Shown piece after piece: positions 34,701 to 45,617 of a stretch of 64,000 nucleotides of DNA. Positions within the stretch are counted from its first letter, which is position 1; each line of letters opens with the position of its first letter. The position numbers were made by a program, and so were the translations under genes. The stretch lies in contig NC_081553.1 in the NCBI RefSeq assembly GCF_963082655.1, forward strand, positions 44,051,260-44,115,259, in the 5' to 3' direction. Source of the stretch: Stomoxys calcitrans. Taxonomy: Eukaryota > Arthropoda > Insecta > Diptera > Muscidae. The notes beneath the pieces were generated by a model that was not told the origin of the DNA, did no database searches, and saw nothing but the letters and a program-made list of their open reading frames with translations.

Positions 34701-36412
34701 ACTCCACTCCCAAATACCTTTCTTTTGAGTCCTATATTATTGAATTGGTAAATACTTCCCGTTTAGAGAGACACTTGGCCCTTAATGTAAATATACGCTT
34801 CGTGCTCTGCTTTCAAATACATTTTTTATGAACCCCATAAAGGCATGACCGGTGAATAAATTCTGTTTGAGGGTGGGAAGTACCCCAGCGACTTTGTCCC
34901 GAATATGAGCATCAATTTCCCGAAAATCAATCAATTTAAACATCAAATAGCTTTTTTTATAATAGGGAGGTGTTTTCGGGTGAGGCAGTTCCCCAAACGC
35001 ATGGCTCTTCAATTGGATATCAAATTCATTTTTTTCTCTCAAGCACTTTTCGTTTAAGCTCTATAATGTCGTGATTGGTCTATATACCCATTTGGCGGGT
35101 TTTGGAAGGCGCCCGAGGCACCCGACCCCAGCAATAGAAACCTTGTTTTGATTTGACTGTGAGAGTGCAGATAATATATCGAACGAATCGCACTATTACT
35201 CTCCGAGATCTGGGGCTTTCGAAAATTAGAGTAATGAGAAGTGTTTTTAGGGGAGGGATGGAACTCAGACATTTCGACTCAAATATGGATATCAAATTCG
35301 TGCTGCACTCCCAAATCCATTGAAAGTAAGCCCCATATTGCCATGGTCAGAAAATATGAAATGTTTGGAGGGTGTTTTGGGGCTGGGGCCGCCACCGGCA
35401 CTTTGCCCTGAAAATAGATATCAAATTCGTTCTTTACTCCCAAATACCGTTGATTTGAGCTCCATATCCCGCCTTGATCGGAAATGAAGTTCAGTTTAGG
35501 GGGAGCTTTAGGGCGTACTCCCAAACACTGGGATCCAAAATTGGATATCAAATTCGTTTTCTACTCTCGGAAACCTTTTATTTGAGTCCCATATTGTCAC
35601 AATGGGTCAATCAACCTATTTGACTTATTTTTGGAAAGAAAAGCGCCACCTAGACTTGAACATAAATTTTAATGCCATATTCGTATTCTACTCTCAAATA
35701 CTTATCATTTGAGTACCATATAGACATGGTCGACTAATATGGGTGTACTTGGGGGTTGGACGACCTCCCATTTTTTATGAACCTAATTTTTTATGCCATA
35801 CTTGTAATCTACTGTCGAATATTTTCATTTGAGTCCCATATTGACATGAACGTCGAATTCATCTGTTTAGAGAAGTTTTTGGTGTGGGGAAGCCCGCTGG
35901 GTACTTGGACCAAAATTTTAAAACGATATTCGTTTTCTAGTCTCCAAGACCTTTCACTTGATACCCATATTGTGCCTATCGGAACACTTTTGGTCTTGGA
36001 TGGCGTTGTTAGGAGAGGGGGAGGGACCGCCACCCTATATCTAAAAATTATATAGGCTATGTTTCCTTCCAGACAAACTTACACAATCTATGAAAATTTT
36101 AAGAAAATCAGTTCAGCCGTTTTTGATTCTACGGAACAAACAAAAAAACCGAGTTCCAAAAAGTCATGATGGGTCATATGCCCATTTAAGGCGTTTTTGG
36201 GGAGTAGGATGATACCCAATACTTCGAGCTGCTTTTGTATGCCAAATTCGTAATCTACTCCCGAATACCTTTCATTTGAGGCCCATATTGACATGAACGT
36301 TAATATGTCTGTTTGGGGGAATTTTAGGGTTGGGGCGGCCTGATGGGTACATAGACCCATATTCGTATTCTGTTCTTTAATGGAATGTTCATCAGCAATT
36401 TTTTGCATTTTT
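34701..36412 (-). repeat. D-family repeat array, inverted
   Basis: Units with 'ctactcccgaatacctttca', 'gagtcccatattg' and 'atatcaaattcg' run through this stretch, with the 'ctatgtttccttccagac' junction near 36058. Open frames of 70-111 codons on both strands follow the repeat and carry no domain. Confidence 0.75.
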
Positions 36413-38054
36413 ATAACCACCACCGACGGATGGGGGTATACTCATTTTGTCATTCCATTTGCAACCATTTACGACCCTATAAAGTATGTATATTCTTGAT
36501 CAGCGTAAAAATCTAAGACGATCTAGCCATGTCTGTCCGTCGGTCTGTTAAAATCACGCTATAGTCTTTAAAAATAAAGATATTGAGCTGAAATGTTGCA
36601 CAGAGTTTTTTTTTGTCCATAAGCAGGTTAAGTTCGAATATAGGCTATATTGGACTATATCTTGATATAGCCCCCATATAGCACGATCAAAGACCCTAAA
36701 TCGGTTTTTGGCTTTTACGGGACAAACATAACTCACTGTCCCAAATTTGCTGAAATTAATGACAGTGAGTTATATTAGGCCCATCGATATTCTTGTTCAA
36801 TTTGGCCCAGATCTGTTCAGATTTGGATATAGCTCCCATATAGACCGATCCGCCGACATAGGGTCATAGGCGCATAAAAGCCACATTTATTATCCGATTT
36901 TGCTGAAATTTGGGACAGTGAGTTGTGTTAGGTTCATCGACACCCTTCTGCACTTTGACCTAAATCGGTTCAGATTTGGATATGGCTGCCATATAGACCG
37001 ATATCTCGATTTAAGGTCTTTCGCTCATAAAAGGCGCATTTATTGTCCGATTGTGCCAAAATTTGGGACAGTGAGTTGTGTTAGGCCCTTCGACACCCAT
37101 CTTCAATTTGGCTCAGATCGGTTCTGATTTGAATATAGCTGCAATATAGACCGATCCGCCGATTTAGGGCCTTAGGTCCAAACAAGCCGATTTTGCTGAA
37201 ATTTGGGACAGTGAGTTGTGCTAGGTCCTTCTACACCCTTCCTCAATTTGGTCCTGATCGGTCTAGATTTGGATATAGCTGCCATATAGACCGATCTCTC
37301 GATTTAAGGTCTTAGGCCCATAAGAGCCACATTTATTATCCGATTTTGCTGAAATTTGGGACAGTGAGTTGTGTTAAGTTCTTCGACACCCTTCTTCAGT
37401 TTGAACCAGATCGGTCCAGATGTAGATATAGCTGCAATATAGACCGATCTATAGACTTAAAATTTTGGGTCCATAAAAGTCGAATTTATTATCCGATGTC
37501 GCCGAAATTTGGGATAGTGAGTTAAGTTGAGCCCCTTGATATACTTCTCCAATATGGCACAGATCGGTCCAGATTTGAATATAGCTGTCATATAGATCGA
37601 TCTTTCGATTTAAGGTTTTGGGCCCATAAAAGGTGAATTTTTTGTCTGATGTCGCCGAAAATTGGGACAGTGAGTTGTGTTAGAGCCTTCGACATCCTTC
37701 TTCAATTTGGCCCAGATCGGTCCAGATTTGAATATAGCTGCGATATAGACCGATCTCTTGGTTTAAGATTTTGGGCCAATAAAAGGCGCATTTATTGTCC
37801 GATGTTGTGTTAGGCTCTTCGACAATTTTATTTTTAGATATAGCTAATAAAAAGACCAATATTTTGTTATACACAATTGAACAATTACTTGTACCCATTA
37901 GTATTTGGTCTAAATCGGAACATATTTCGATATATCTGCTATGGGGCATAAGGTACGCATTTTCGCCGGATTTTGACGAAAGGTGGTTAACATATATACC
38001 AGAGGTGGTTGGTATCCAAAGTTCGGTCCGGCCGAACTTACCGTCTTTTTACTT
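36413..38054 (-). mobile_element. A-subfamily element, inverted, long array
   Basis: It starts ATAACCACCACCGACGG, has the conserved block with 'gatctagccatgtctgtcc', about nine 153-bp units, and the head 'ggtggttggtatccaaag' and 'cggtccggccgaactt', ending 'ctttttactt'. The end carries T in place of the terminal G. Confidence 0.8.
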
Positions 38055-38057
38055 TTT

Positions 38058-38095
38058 TATATCCACCACCGAAGGATGGGGGTATATTCATTTTT
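38058..38095 (-). repeat. Isolated GGGTAT-side terminal stub
   Basis: This 38-bp segment ('ccaccaccgaaggatggggg' and 'tatattcattttt') is a near-perfect tandem copy of the start of the next element at 38096. It contains nothing else of an element. Confidence 0.8.
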
Positions 38096-39691
38096 ATACC
38101 CACCACCGAAGGATGGGGGTATATTCATTTTGTCATTCCGTTTGCAACACATCGAAATATCCATTTTCGACCCTATAAAGTATATATATTCTTGATCAGC
38201 GTAAAAATCTAAGACGATCTAGCCATGTCCGTCCGTCTGTCTGTTGAAATCACGCTACAGTCTTTAAAAATAGAGATATTTAGCTGAAATTTTGCACAGA
38301 TTCTTTTTTTGTCCATAAGCAGGTTAAGTTCGAAGATGGGCTATATCGGACTATATCTTGATATAGCCCCCATATAGACCGATCCGCCGATTTAGGGTCT
38401 TAGGCCCATAAAAGCCACATTTATTATCCGATTTTGTTGAAATTTGGGACAGTGAGTTGTGTTAGGCCCTTCGACATCGTTTGTCAATTTGGCTCAGATC
38501 GGTCCAGATTTGCTGCCATATAGACCGATCCTCCGATTTAGGGTCTAAGGCCCATAAAAGCCACATATATGGTCCGATTTCGCTGTAATTTGGGACAGTG
38601 AGTTGTCTTAGGCCCTATGACACGTTTCTTTAATTTGGTCCAGATCGGTTCAGATTTAGATATATCTGCCATATAGACCGATCCTCCGGTTTAGGGTCTT
38701 AGGCCCACAAAAGCCACATTTATTATCCGATTTTGATGACATTCGGGGCAGTGAATTGTGTAAGGCCCATCGACATCCTTCGTTAATTTGGCTCAGATCG
38801 GTCCAGATTTGGATATAGCTGCCATATAGATCGATCCTCCGATTTATGGTGTAAGGCCCATAATAGCCACATTCATTATCCGATTTTGCTGAAATTTGGG
38901 ACAGTGAGATGTGTTAGGCACTTTGACATATTTCTTCAATTTGGTCCCGATCGGTTCAAATTTGGATATAGCTGCCATATAGACCGATTTCTTGATTTAT
39001 GGTTTTGGGCCCATAAAATGCTCATTTATTGCCCGATGTCCCCGAAATTTGGAACAGTGAGTTAAGTTAAGCCCCTTGACATACTTCTGCAATATCGCAC
39101 AGATCGGTCCAGATTTGGATATAGCTGCCATATAGACCGATATCTAGGTTTTAGGTTTTGGGGCCATAAAAGACGCATTTATTGTCCGATGTCGCTGAAA
39201 TTTGAGACAGTGAGTTTGGTTAGGCTCTTCGACATCCTTCTTCAATTTTGCCCAGATCAGTCCAGATTTGAATATAGCTGCCATATAGACCGATCTCTGG
39301 ATTTAAGGTTTAGGGCCCATAAAAGAGGCATTTATTGTCCGATTTCGCCGAAATTTGGGACAGTGCTTAGTGTTAGGCTCTTCGACATGTTTATACAACT
39401 TGGCCCGAAGCGGTCCAGATTTGGGTATAGCTGCCATGTAGACCGATATCTCGATTTAAAGTCTTGGCCCCATAAAAGGCGCATTTATAATCCGATTTCA
39501 CTGAAATTTGACACAGTGACTTATGTTCGGCTTTTCCACATCCGTGTCGTATATAGTTCAGATCGGTATGAGGTATATGAGTATAAGGTATGAAATTTTC
39601 ACCGAATTTTGATGAAAGGTGGTTTACACATATACCCGAGGTGGTGGGTATCCAAAGTTCGGCCCGACCGAACTTAACGCCTTTTTACTTG
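38096..39691 (-). mobile_element. A-subfamily element, inverted
   Basis: 1596 bp from ATACCCACCACC to ACTTG, with T-rich flanks. The tail block, eight or nine 153-bp units and the head 'ttcggcccgaccgaactt' are all present. A 134-codon open frame (39189-39593) spans nearly three units and shows the 51-residue period. I treat it as a by-product of the unit length. Confidence 0.85.
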
Positions 39692-40175
39692 TTTGTTTTT
39701 GCATTCGTATTCTATTTTCCACTTTTGATCGGTCCACTTTTGATTTTAAGTGCTGTTTTTGGGTAAAAGGAGAGAGTCCGCCCCCTTCCGAAATCACCAA
39801 ATTATAAAGCCTATTTCTCCTTCCTGACCATATTCGGAATCTACTCCCGAATACCTTTCATTTGAGTACCATATTGACACGATCGTCCAAAAACCAATTT
39901 TAGGGGGTTTTGGGGTTGGGACGGCCCCTCAGTAATTTGGACCCAATTTTTAATATGAAATTCGTGTTCTACTCCTGAATACCTTTCATTTGAGTCCCAT
40001 ATTGTCCCGATCGGTCCGCTTTTAGTTTTGGGTATATATAGCCTATATTTCATTACAGACCAACCTACACAATCTGTGATAATTTCAAGGAAATCGGTTC
40101 AGCCATATTTGAGTCTATACGGAAAAAACCGATAAACCAACACAAATTTAATTTTATATATAAGATATGAATAAA
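39692..40175 (-). repeat. D-family repeat, inverted
   Basis: Words include 'actcccgaatacctttca', 'gagtcccatattgtcccg' and 'accaacctacacaatctgtg'. This is a short run of the same family as at 34701-36412. Confidence 0.7.
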
Positions 40176-40845
40176 CCCTATCCTACGGTGGTGGGTCCAA
40201 CTTTCATATTCACCATAGAATGAGGTATAAACTCTGCTTATTGTTAGTAAAACTTAGAAGAACCTCAGAACCCCTAAACTCTATATAACTGAACTACTCA
40301 CATATTTTGGTAGTGCAGATAACCCATTTCGGAAATATTTTGAATGACCTGTAGGGGATTCGAATCCAATCAAACACGTGGAGCTATACGCGAATTCTAT
40401 AGTTTTCTCAATTTCTCATAAATTTTAAGTAGATATTTCTAGTATCAAACTTTTACCTATCAACCGGTTTGAATGTAGTTACCTACAACCGAATATTAAA
40501 GTTTTCTTATTTCTACTCGAGGTAATGGCAGTTTGACAAATTGGTTTTCTTTAATTGAGATGTATGGGTTTTTGGTAACCAACATAAATAAGAGTAGGGA
40601 TTTTTTTCCAATTCGGTTAAGGAGTATTATCTTTAGGTAGTTCCAAAATGTGTCATTATTTAAACAATAGGTTTGGTGGCCAATTTTTTTTTTGGAAACC
40701 ATTTCTCATTTACGTGCGGACCATTGGCAGATACGAGTATAGTTGAAAAAATAAAATTTGTATCGGAAGAACTTTGTGCCGTTCATTGATACCAAATAAT
40801 TCAGACAAATAATAAATGGTATATCATGTGAAATCAATTAAAAAC
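40176..40845. other. No gene seen
   Basis: A short A/B tail remnant ('ccctatcctacggtggtggg') lies at 40178-40198. The rest is AT-rich and unlike the repeat families. The 68-codon minus frame at 40496-40702 has no recognisable feature. Confidence 0.4.
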
Positions 40846-41210
40846 AAGTAAAAGCGTTCGTCCCAAGTTCGGCCGGGCCGAATCTTGGGGGCCCACCACC
40901 ATGGATTTTGCTAAGAATTTATACAAAATAAATTTAGTTGAAGGGCAAACTTCTGTCAAACCAGCAAAAATTAGAGTTTATAGAAACCGAACATGGATGG
41001 TTGGGAGACCGGTTGGCATGGTAGCTATATCTGATAAATGACCGATTTAGTGTGGAATCGTACTGCTGAATGAAATCAGCTTTTTTTTTATCTTAAAATA
41101 ATAATCGACGAAAAATATCGCGGAAATCAAATAAAGTACAAGCCCTTAAGCGTATTACAGATATGCGGTTTCGACTGTACCCCTATACTTCGGTGAAGGA
41201 TATAGACATG
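40846..41210 (+). repeat. C-type element, head and shortened body
   Basis: CAAGTAAAAGCG with the head 'ttcggccgggccgaatctt' and 'ggcccaccaccatggatttt', then a decayed body. It ends near 'ctatacttcggtgaaggata'. The regular array is absent. Confidence 0.6.
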
Positions 41211-41811
41211 TAAAAACCACTTCTAGAAAAATTTTTTGACTACGAAATACATATTTTTTTAAGCCGAATTTATCTCCGATCATTGATTTCGTCTCGAAAC
41301 AGAAAAGAACAAAAATTTTAAAATTTAATGATTTTCACCCTAACACTCAAAACACTTGAAAAATTAAAAATTCGGCATACACCGGCCTGGATTCGTACCT
41401 GGGCACTCGGAACAACAGCGAGAGCCATTGCCGTTGTCTTAGCGTTCGAGGTCATCAATACAACTTCCGACAGATGCACAGAATCATGTGTAGCACGGAA
41501 GAAGTGTAATTTGTCACAGAAAGAATGTCTATCATTACACAAAAATACATGCATTGGGAAAAGTACATCTAATAAGCAGGGTTGTCGAACATGGTTAATG
41601 TGGTAATTGTATCATAGAAGCGTTTTCGCCATTAATATGATACAAATACAACATACCAACGCACGGCCCTTGAAGCCATCACACCTAATATGGTTGAAAA
41701 GTCTTCTAACCAAAGACGAAACGAGTCCCATAGTGGTTGGTGTGTGTTGCTATCTTTGGCTTTCCTTTTCCATTTGCATCTCCGATCATTGAGCTTGTCT
41801 CGAAAGAGAAA
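41211..41811. other. No gene seen; possible tRNA-like segment
   Basis: On the minus strand near 41385-41400 the sequence has 'ggtacgaatcc', one base away from the Pol III B box. I could not find a matching A box or a body shared with the SINE copies. The 92-codon open frame at 41328-41606 has several cysteines but no signal peptide or partner copy. Confidence 0.35.
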
Positions 41812-43369
41812 CAAGAAAAAAGGCGTTAAGTTCGGCCGGGCCGAACTTTGGATACCCACCACCTCGGGTATATATGTAAACCATCTTTCATCAAAATCCG
41901 GTGAAAATTGCATACCTTATGCCCCATAGCAGTTATAACGAAATATGTTCCGATTTGGATCAAATACTAATAAATAAAAGTCATTGTTCAATTGCTTATA
42001 ACAAAATATTGGTCAAATTTCAATGAAATCGGATTATAAATGCGCCTTTTATGGAACTAAGACTTTAAATCGAGATATCGATCTACATGGCAGCTATATC
42101 CAAATCTGGACAGATTTCTGCCAAGTTGCAGAAAAATGTCGAAGAGCCTAACTCAACGCACTGTCCCAATTTTCGGCGAAATCGGATAATAATTGCACCT
42201 TTTAAGGACACAAAAACTTAAATCGAGAGATCGGCCTATATGGCAACTATATTCAAATCTGCACCGATCTGGGCCAAATTGAAGAAAGACGTCGAAGAGC
42301 CTAACAGAACTCACCGTCTCAAATTTCAGCGACATTGGACTATAAATGCGCCTTTTATGGCCCCAAAACCTTAAACCGAGAGATCGGTCTATACGGCAGC
42401 TATGTCCAAAACTGAACCGATCTGTGCCATATTGCAGAAGTATGTCAAGGGGCTTAACTTAACTCACTGTTCCAAATTTCGGCAACATCGGACAATAAAT
42501 GCGCCTTTTATGGGCGCAAAACCTTAAATAGAGAGATCGGTCTATATAGCAGCTATATCCAAATCTGAACCGATCTGGGCCAAATCGACGAAGGATATCG
42601 AAGGGCCTAAGGCAACTCACTGTCCCAAATTTCAGCAAAATCGGATAATAAATGTGGCTTTTATGGGCCTAATACCCTAAATCGCTGGATCGGTCCATTT
42701 GGCAGCTATATCCAAATCTGAACCGATCTGACCTTAATTGAACAAGAATGTCGAGGGACCTAACACAACTCACTGTCCTAAATGTTGGCAAAATCAGATA
42801 ATAAATGCGTCTTTTATGGGCCCAAAACCTTAAATCGAGAGATCGGTCTATATGGCGGCTATATCCAAATCTGAACCGATCTGGGTCAAATTAAAGAAGG
42901 CCTAACACAACTCACTGTCGCAAATTTCATCAAAATCGGATAATAAATGTGGCTTTTATATGCCTAAGACCCTAAATTGGAGGATCGGTATATATGCTAG
43001 CTATATCCAAATCTGGACTGATCTAAGCCAAATTGACGAAGGATGTCACTGTTTTAAATTTCAGCAAAATCGGATAATAAATGTGGCTTTTATGGGCCTG
43101 AGGCCCTAAATCGGCCGCTCGGTCTATATGGGGGCTTTATCAAGATATATTGGACTATATCTTGATATAGCCAATCTTCGAATTTAATCTGCTTATGGAC
43201 CAAAAAAAATCTGTTCAAAATTTAAGCTCAATATCTCTATTTTTAAAGACTGTAGCGTGATTTCAACAGACAGACGGAGAGACGGAATGACATGTCTAGA
43301 ATGTCTTCGATTTTTACGCAGATCAAGAATATATATACCTTATAGGGTCGGAAGTGGATATTTCGATGC
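41812..43369 (+). mobile_element. A-subfamily element, left part, split by BEL/Pao
   Basis: It starts CAAGAAAAAAGGCG (terminal T changed to A) with the head 'ttcggccgggccgaactt', about eight 153-bp units and the tail block to 'gtggatatttcgatgc'. The BEL/Pao element interrupts it here. The last 58 bp, GTTGCAAACGG to GGGTAT, are at 52576-52633 after the duplicated GATGC. AA flanks both outer ends. Confidence 0.85.
43365..43369. repeat. Target-site duplication, left copy
   Basis: GATGC directly before the 5' LTR; the same five bases follow the 3' LTR at 52576-52580. Removing the element and one copy restores the A-element tail word 'tttcgatgcgttgcaaac'. Confidence 0.95.
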
Positions 43370-43836
43370 TGTTTACGTCAAAGCCGTAAATATGATCCCA
43401 ATTGGGAATCTAAAAATCCCCAAATTTTTCTCACTTAGATTATAGTGTAAATACGTCTTTAGTTGCAAGAAAGTATCTGATTACTTTCTTGCCTTTCTTT
43501 TGTTCGCCTGCCCCACGAAACGGCCATATTGCGATTGCAATTTCCGCAAATCTGCCTATTCCTTTTTTACCTGCACAACAGTCCACACCGTACTGGTAAG
43601 ATCTCATCCATAAGAAAATAAATCCACATCTTGGTTCCATATTTGTAATTCCGTGTGTTTTATTTTCTTGTTCTTGTTTTCTATTTCGTTGGGATCTTTA
43701 ATAATTGAGTTGCAAACCAATCGAAATTTGGATTCTATTGGTTTGCCTTGGCTCAAGAGCGATTTTTTTTGATCCAGGTCGTATTTGCTCCAGCTTACTC
43801 CTAAGCAATTTCCAATTCAGCGATTTAGCCTGAACA
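43370..43836 (+). repeat. 5' LTR of the BEL/Pao element
   Basis: 467 bp from TGTTTACG to CCTGAACA. It contains a polyadenylation signal AATAAA at 43617-43622 followed by GT-rich sequence. A splice-donor-like TGGTAAGA (GT at 43596-43597) precedes that signal. The LTR acts as promoter on this side; its start site cannot be placed by eye. Confidence 0.95.
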
Positions 43837-43838
43837 TT

Positions 43839-43856
43839 TGGTCCAGTTCGAGCCAG
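43839..43856 (+). other. Primer-binding site
   Basis: TGGTCCAGTTCGAGCC starts two bases after the LTR, and the leading TGG would pair with the CCA end of a tRNA. I cannot assign the tRNA species. Confidence 0.6.
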
Positions 43857-45617
43857 ATCATCCAGCTCTCTCTCTTGAGATTTCAACTCCCACGCATTCC
43901 TACTTGTAAAAAGCAAATTTCGTAAATTGCTTGATCCATATTCGAAAAGCAAATTAATAGTGAAAATTAAATAAACATTTCGGAAAAGAAAAAACAAAAA
44001 CATCAAAGATCTACGTGTTTGAATGATAACCGAAAGCAACAAAAGGAGAATAAACTTGCCTATTAAAATTGGAGTTTGCCTAGTTTGAGACTTATGGAAA
44101 TATTCTGGTTATGCTGTTTTATTCGTATGCCAAGTGAGCCCGAAAAATAATGTGAGTGAGTCAAATGTTTTAAGGTAACACGAAACCAATTTTTGTTGAG
44201 AATTTCATGTGTTTAAAAAAGAAATTATTTGACAGATTTTAAATGAATTAAAATTCTTCTTGAAAATTTAAGTTTTCGTTTGTTTGTTTAAAGTTCTAAA
44301 AAATTATGTTGGTTAAATAAATTTTCTTTGTTCGGGGTTCATTTTTTGTTTAAGAAATTTTGTACGACAATGAACATTCGGTGAAAACGTGGTTTAAGAT
44401 TAATCCGCGATTTGGGATATTTTTTTACATACATACGTACATTTATAATTCCACCAGTGAGGAGATATTTCAAAAGAGAAAAAAGAAAAAAGATATTTGA
44501 TGCGCATGTCCTCTCTCATGTATTTATTGTAGATCAATTCAAATAAATCCCACGCTCTTGTTCTATTTTCCAAGTTACTGCGCATGCCCTCTCTGTGCTT
44601 ATTATACATCACTCACTCACTCAGTTCCATTTCCAAAGTTTGTAAGCAAGTGCTCTCTCCGTCTGTAAGTGCTCCCTACCACTCTCAAAATATTTTTCAT
44701 ATCACTCAAAACTCCTGCTCTTGATTGTGAGGAACTAATGCGCATGTCCGCTCACTAGTATCACTCAAATTATTCCTATTCACTTCTTTAAGCTAAGACA
44801 GGCTTTTGCTCTTGAGCTCACGACTGGTTTGTGAGTTGATGTTGTGTTTTTTTTGTTTCATTCTTTCTATTATCATTGCCTTCTGCTTCTCCACGAGAGC
44901 AATTGATAATAAGAAGAGGAAGAATGTAAACAAACTTCCAACATTTCCAAAATCTTCCATCACACAAGAGTTCATTGACCTATTTGCTCGGCCATTGGCA
45001 ATCATATGTTTTTGAGGTTTCCAGTCAAGTGTGGGGATCTTGTGACATACACACATATATATCCTAACTTTTAACATTTGTATCTTTTTTCTTTATCACT
45101 ATCAGAAAGATACTTGTTAAAGTAGAGTTACCAGGTTGCTGTGGCTATGTCTAAATGCTGGCTAGACCTCTTATTGTGAATATTGAATTTTCTACGAAGC
45201 TAGAATAACTTTAGTAATTCGGTTTTTTTTTTGTACGAGATTTGTCTGACCACTATTGAGTTGGTATAATTGTTTGCTTGAGTTTTTAAGTGCGAAATTG
45301 GTCTTGGAAATTTGTAATTTTTTGCCGTTATGTTGTTTTTCCGATAGAATTTTACCCTTAGCTTATTGGTACTGTATGGTATCAGATTTCGGCATAGCAT
45401 TTACTTTCCTTTTATCCGAATCCATTTAATTCATATCACAGCGTTCTTTGAATTGGATTTTCTGCGGTATTTTGTACATGAATTTATTTTCATTTTCGGC
45501 CGCACCTTTCTAGACGATCCTTTCAATCGAAAAATCAGATTTTCCTTCCTTTTTGCTCGGTTTTGGAGATTGTCAGGACATTTCTATCTTTTTACCTAGA
45601 ATTTCCAGAGGAACAAG
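43857..45617 (+). other. Long 5' leader of the BEL/Pao element
   Basis: There is no coding region over some 1.7 kb, which is long for a retrotransposon leader. It contains three spaced copies of TGCGCATGYCC (44501, 44579, 44739) followed by CTC-rich words, and donor-like GTAAGT (44665) and GTAAGC (44642). A splice-acceptor-like 'cctagaatttccag' ends nine bases before the gag ATG. A leader intron is plausible but unproven. Confidence 0.6.

Noticed and set aside
36396..39710. 10-bp target duplication (TTTTTGCATT) around the two A elements
   Set aside because: The word occurs on both sides but in T-rich DNA, not directly abutting the element ends, so chance is likely.
41328..41606. 92-codon frame with several cysteines
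   Set aside because: No signal peptide, splice partner or family resemblance; the minus strand has an overlapping frame of equal quality.
43440..43640. 66-codon minus-strand frame, present twice
   Set aside because: It lies wholly within the LTR and is duplicated only because the LTR is; no evidence of translation.
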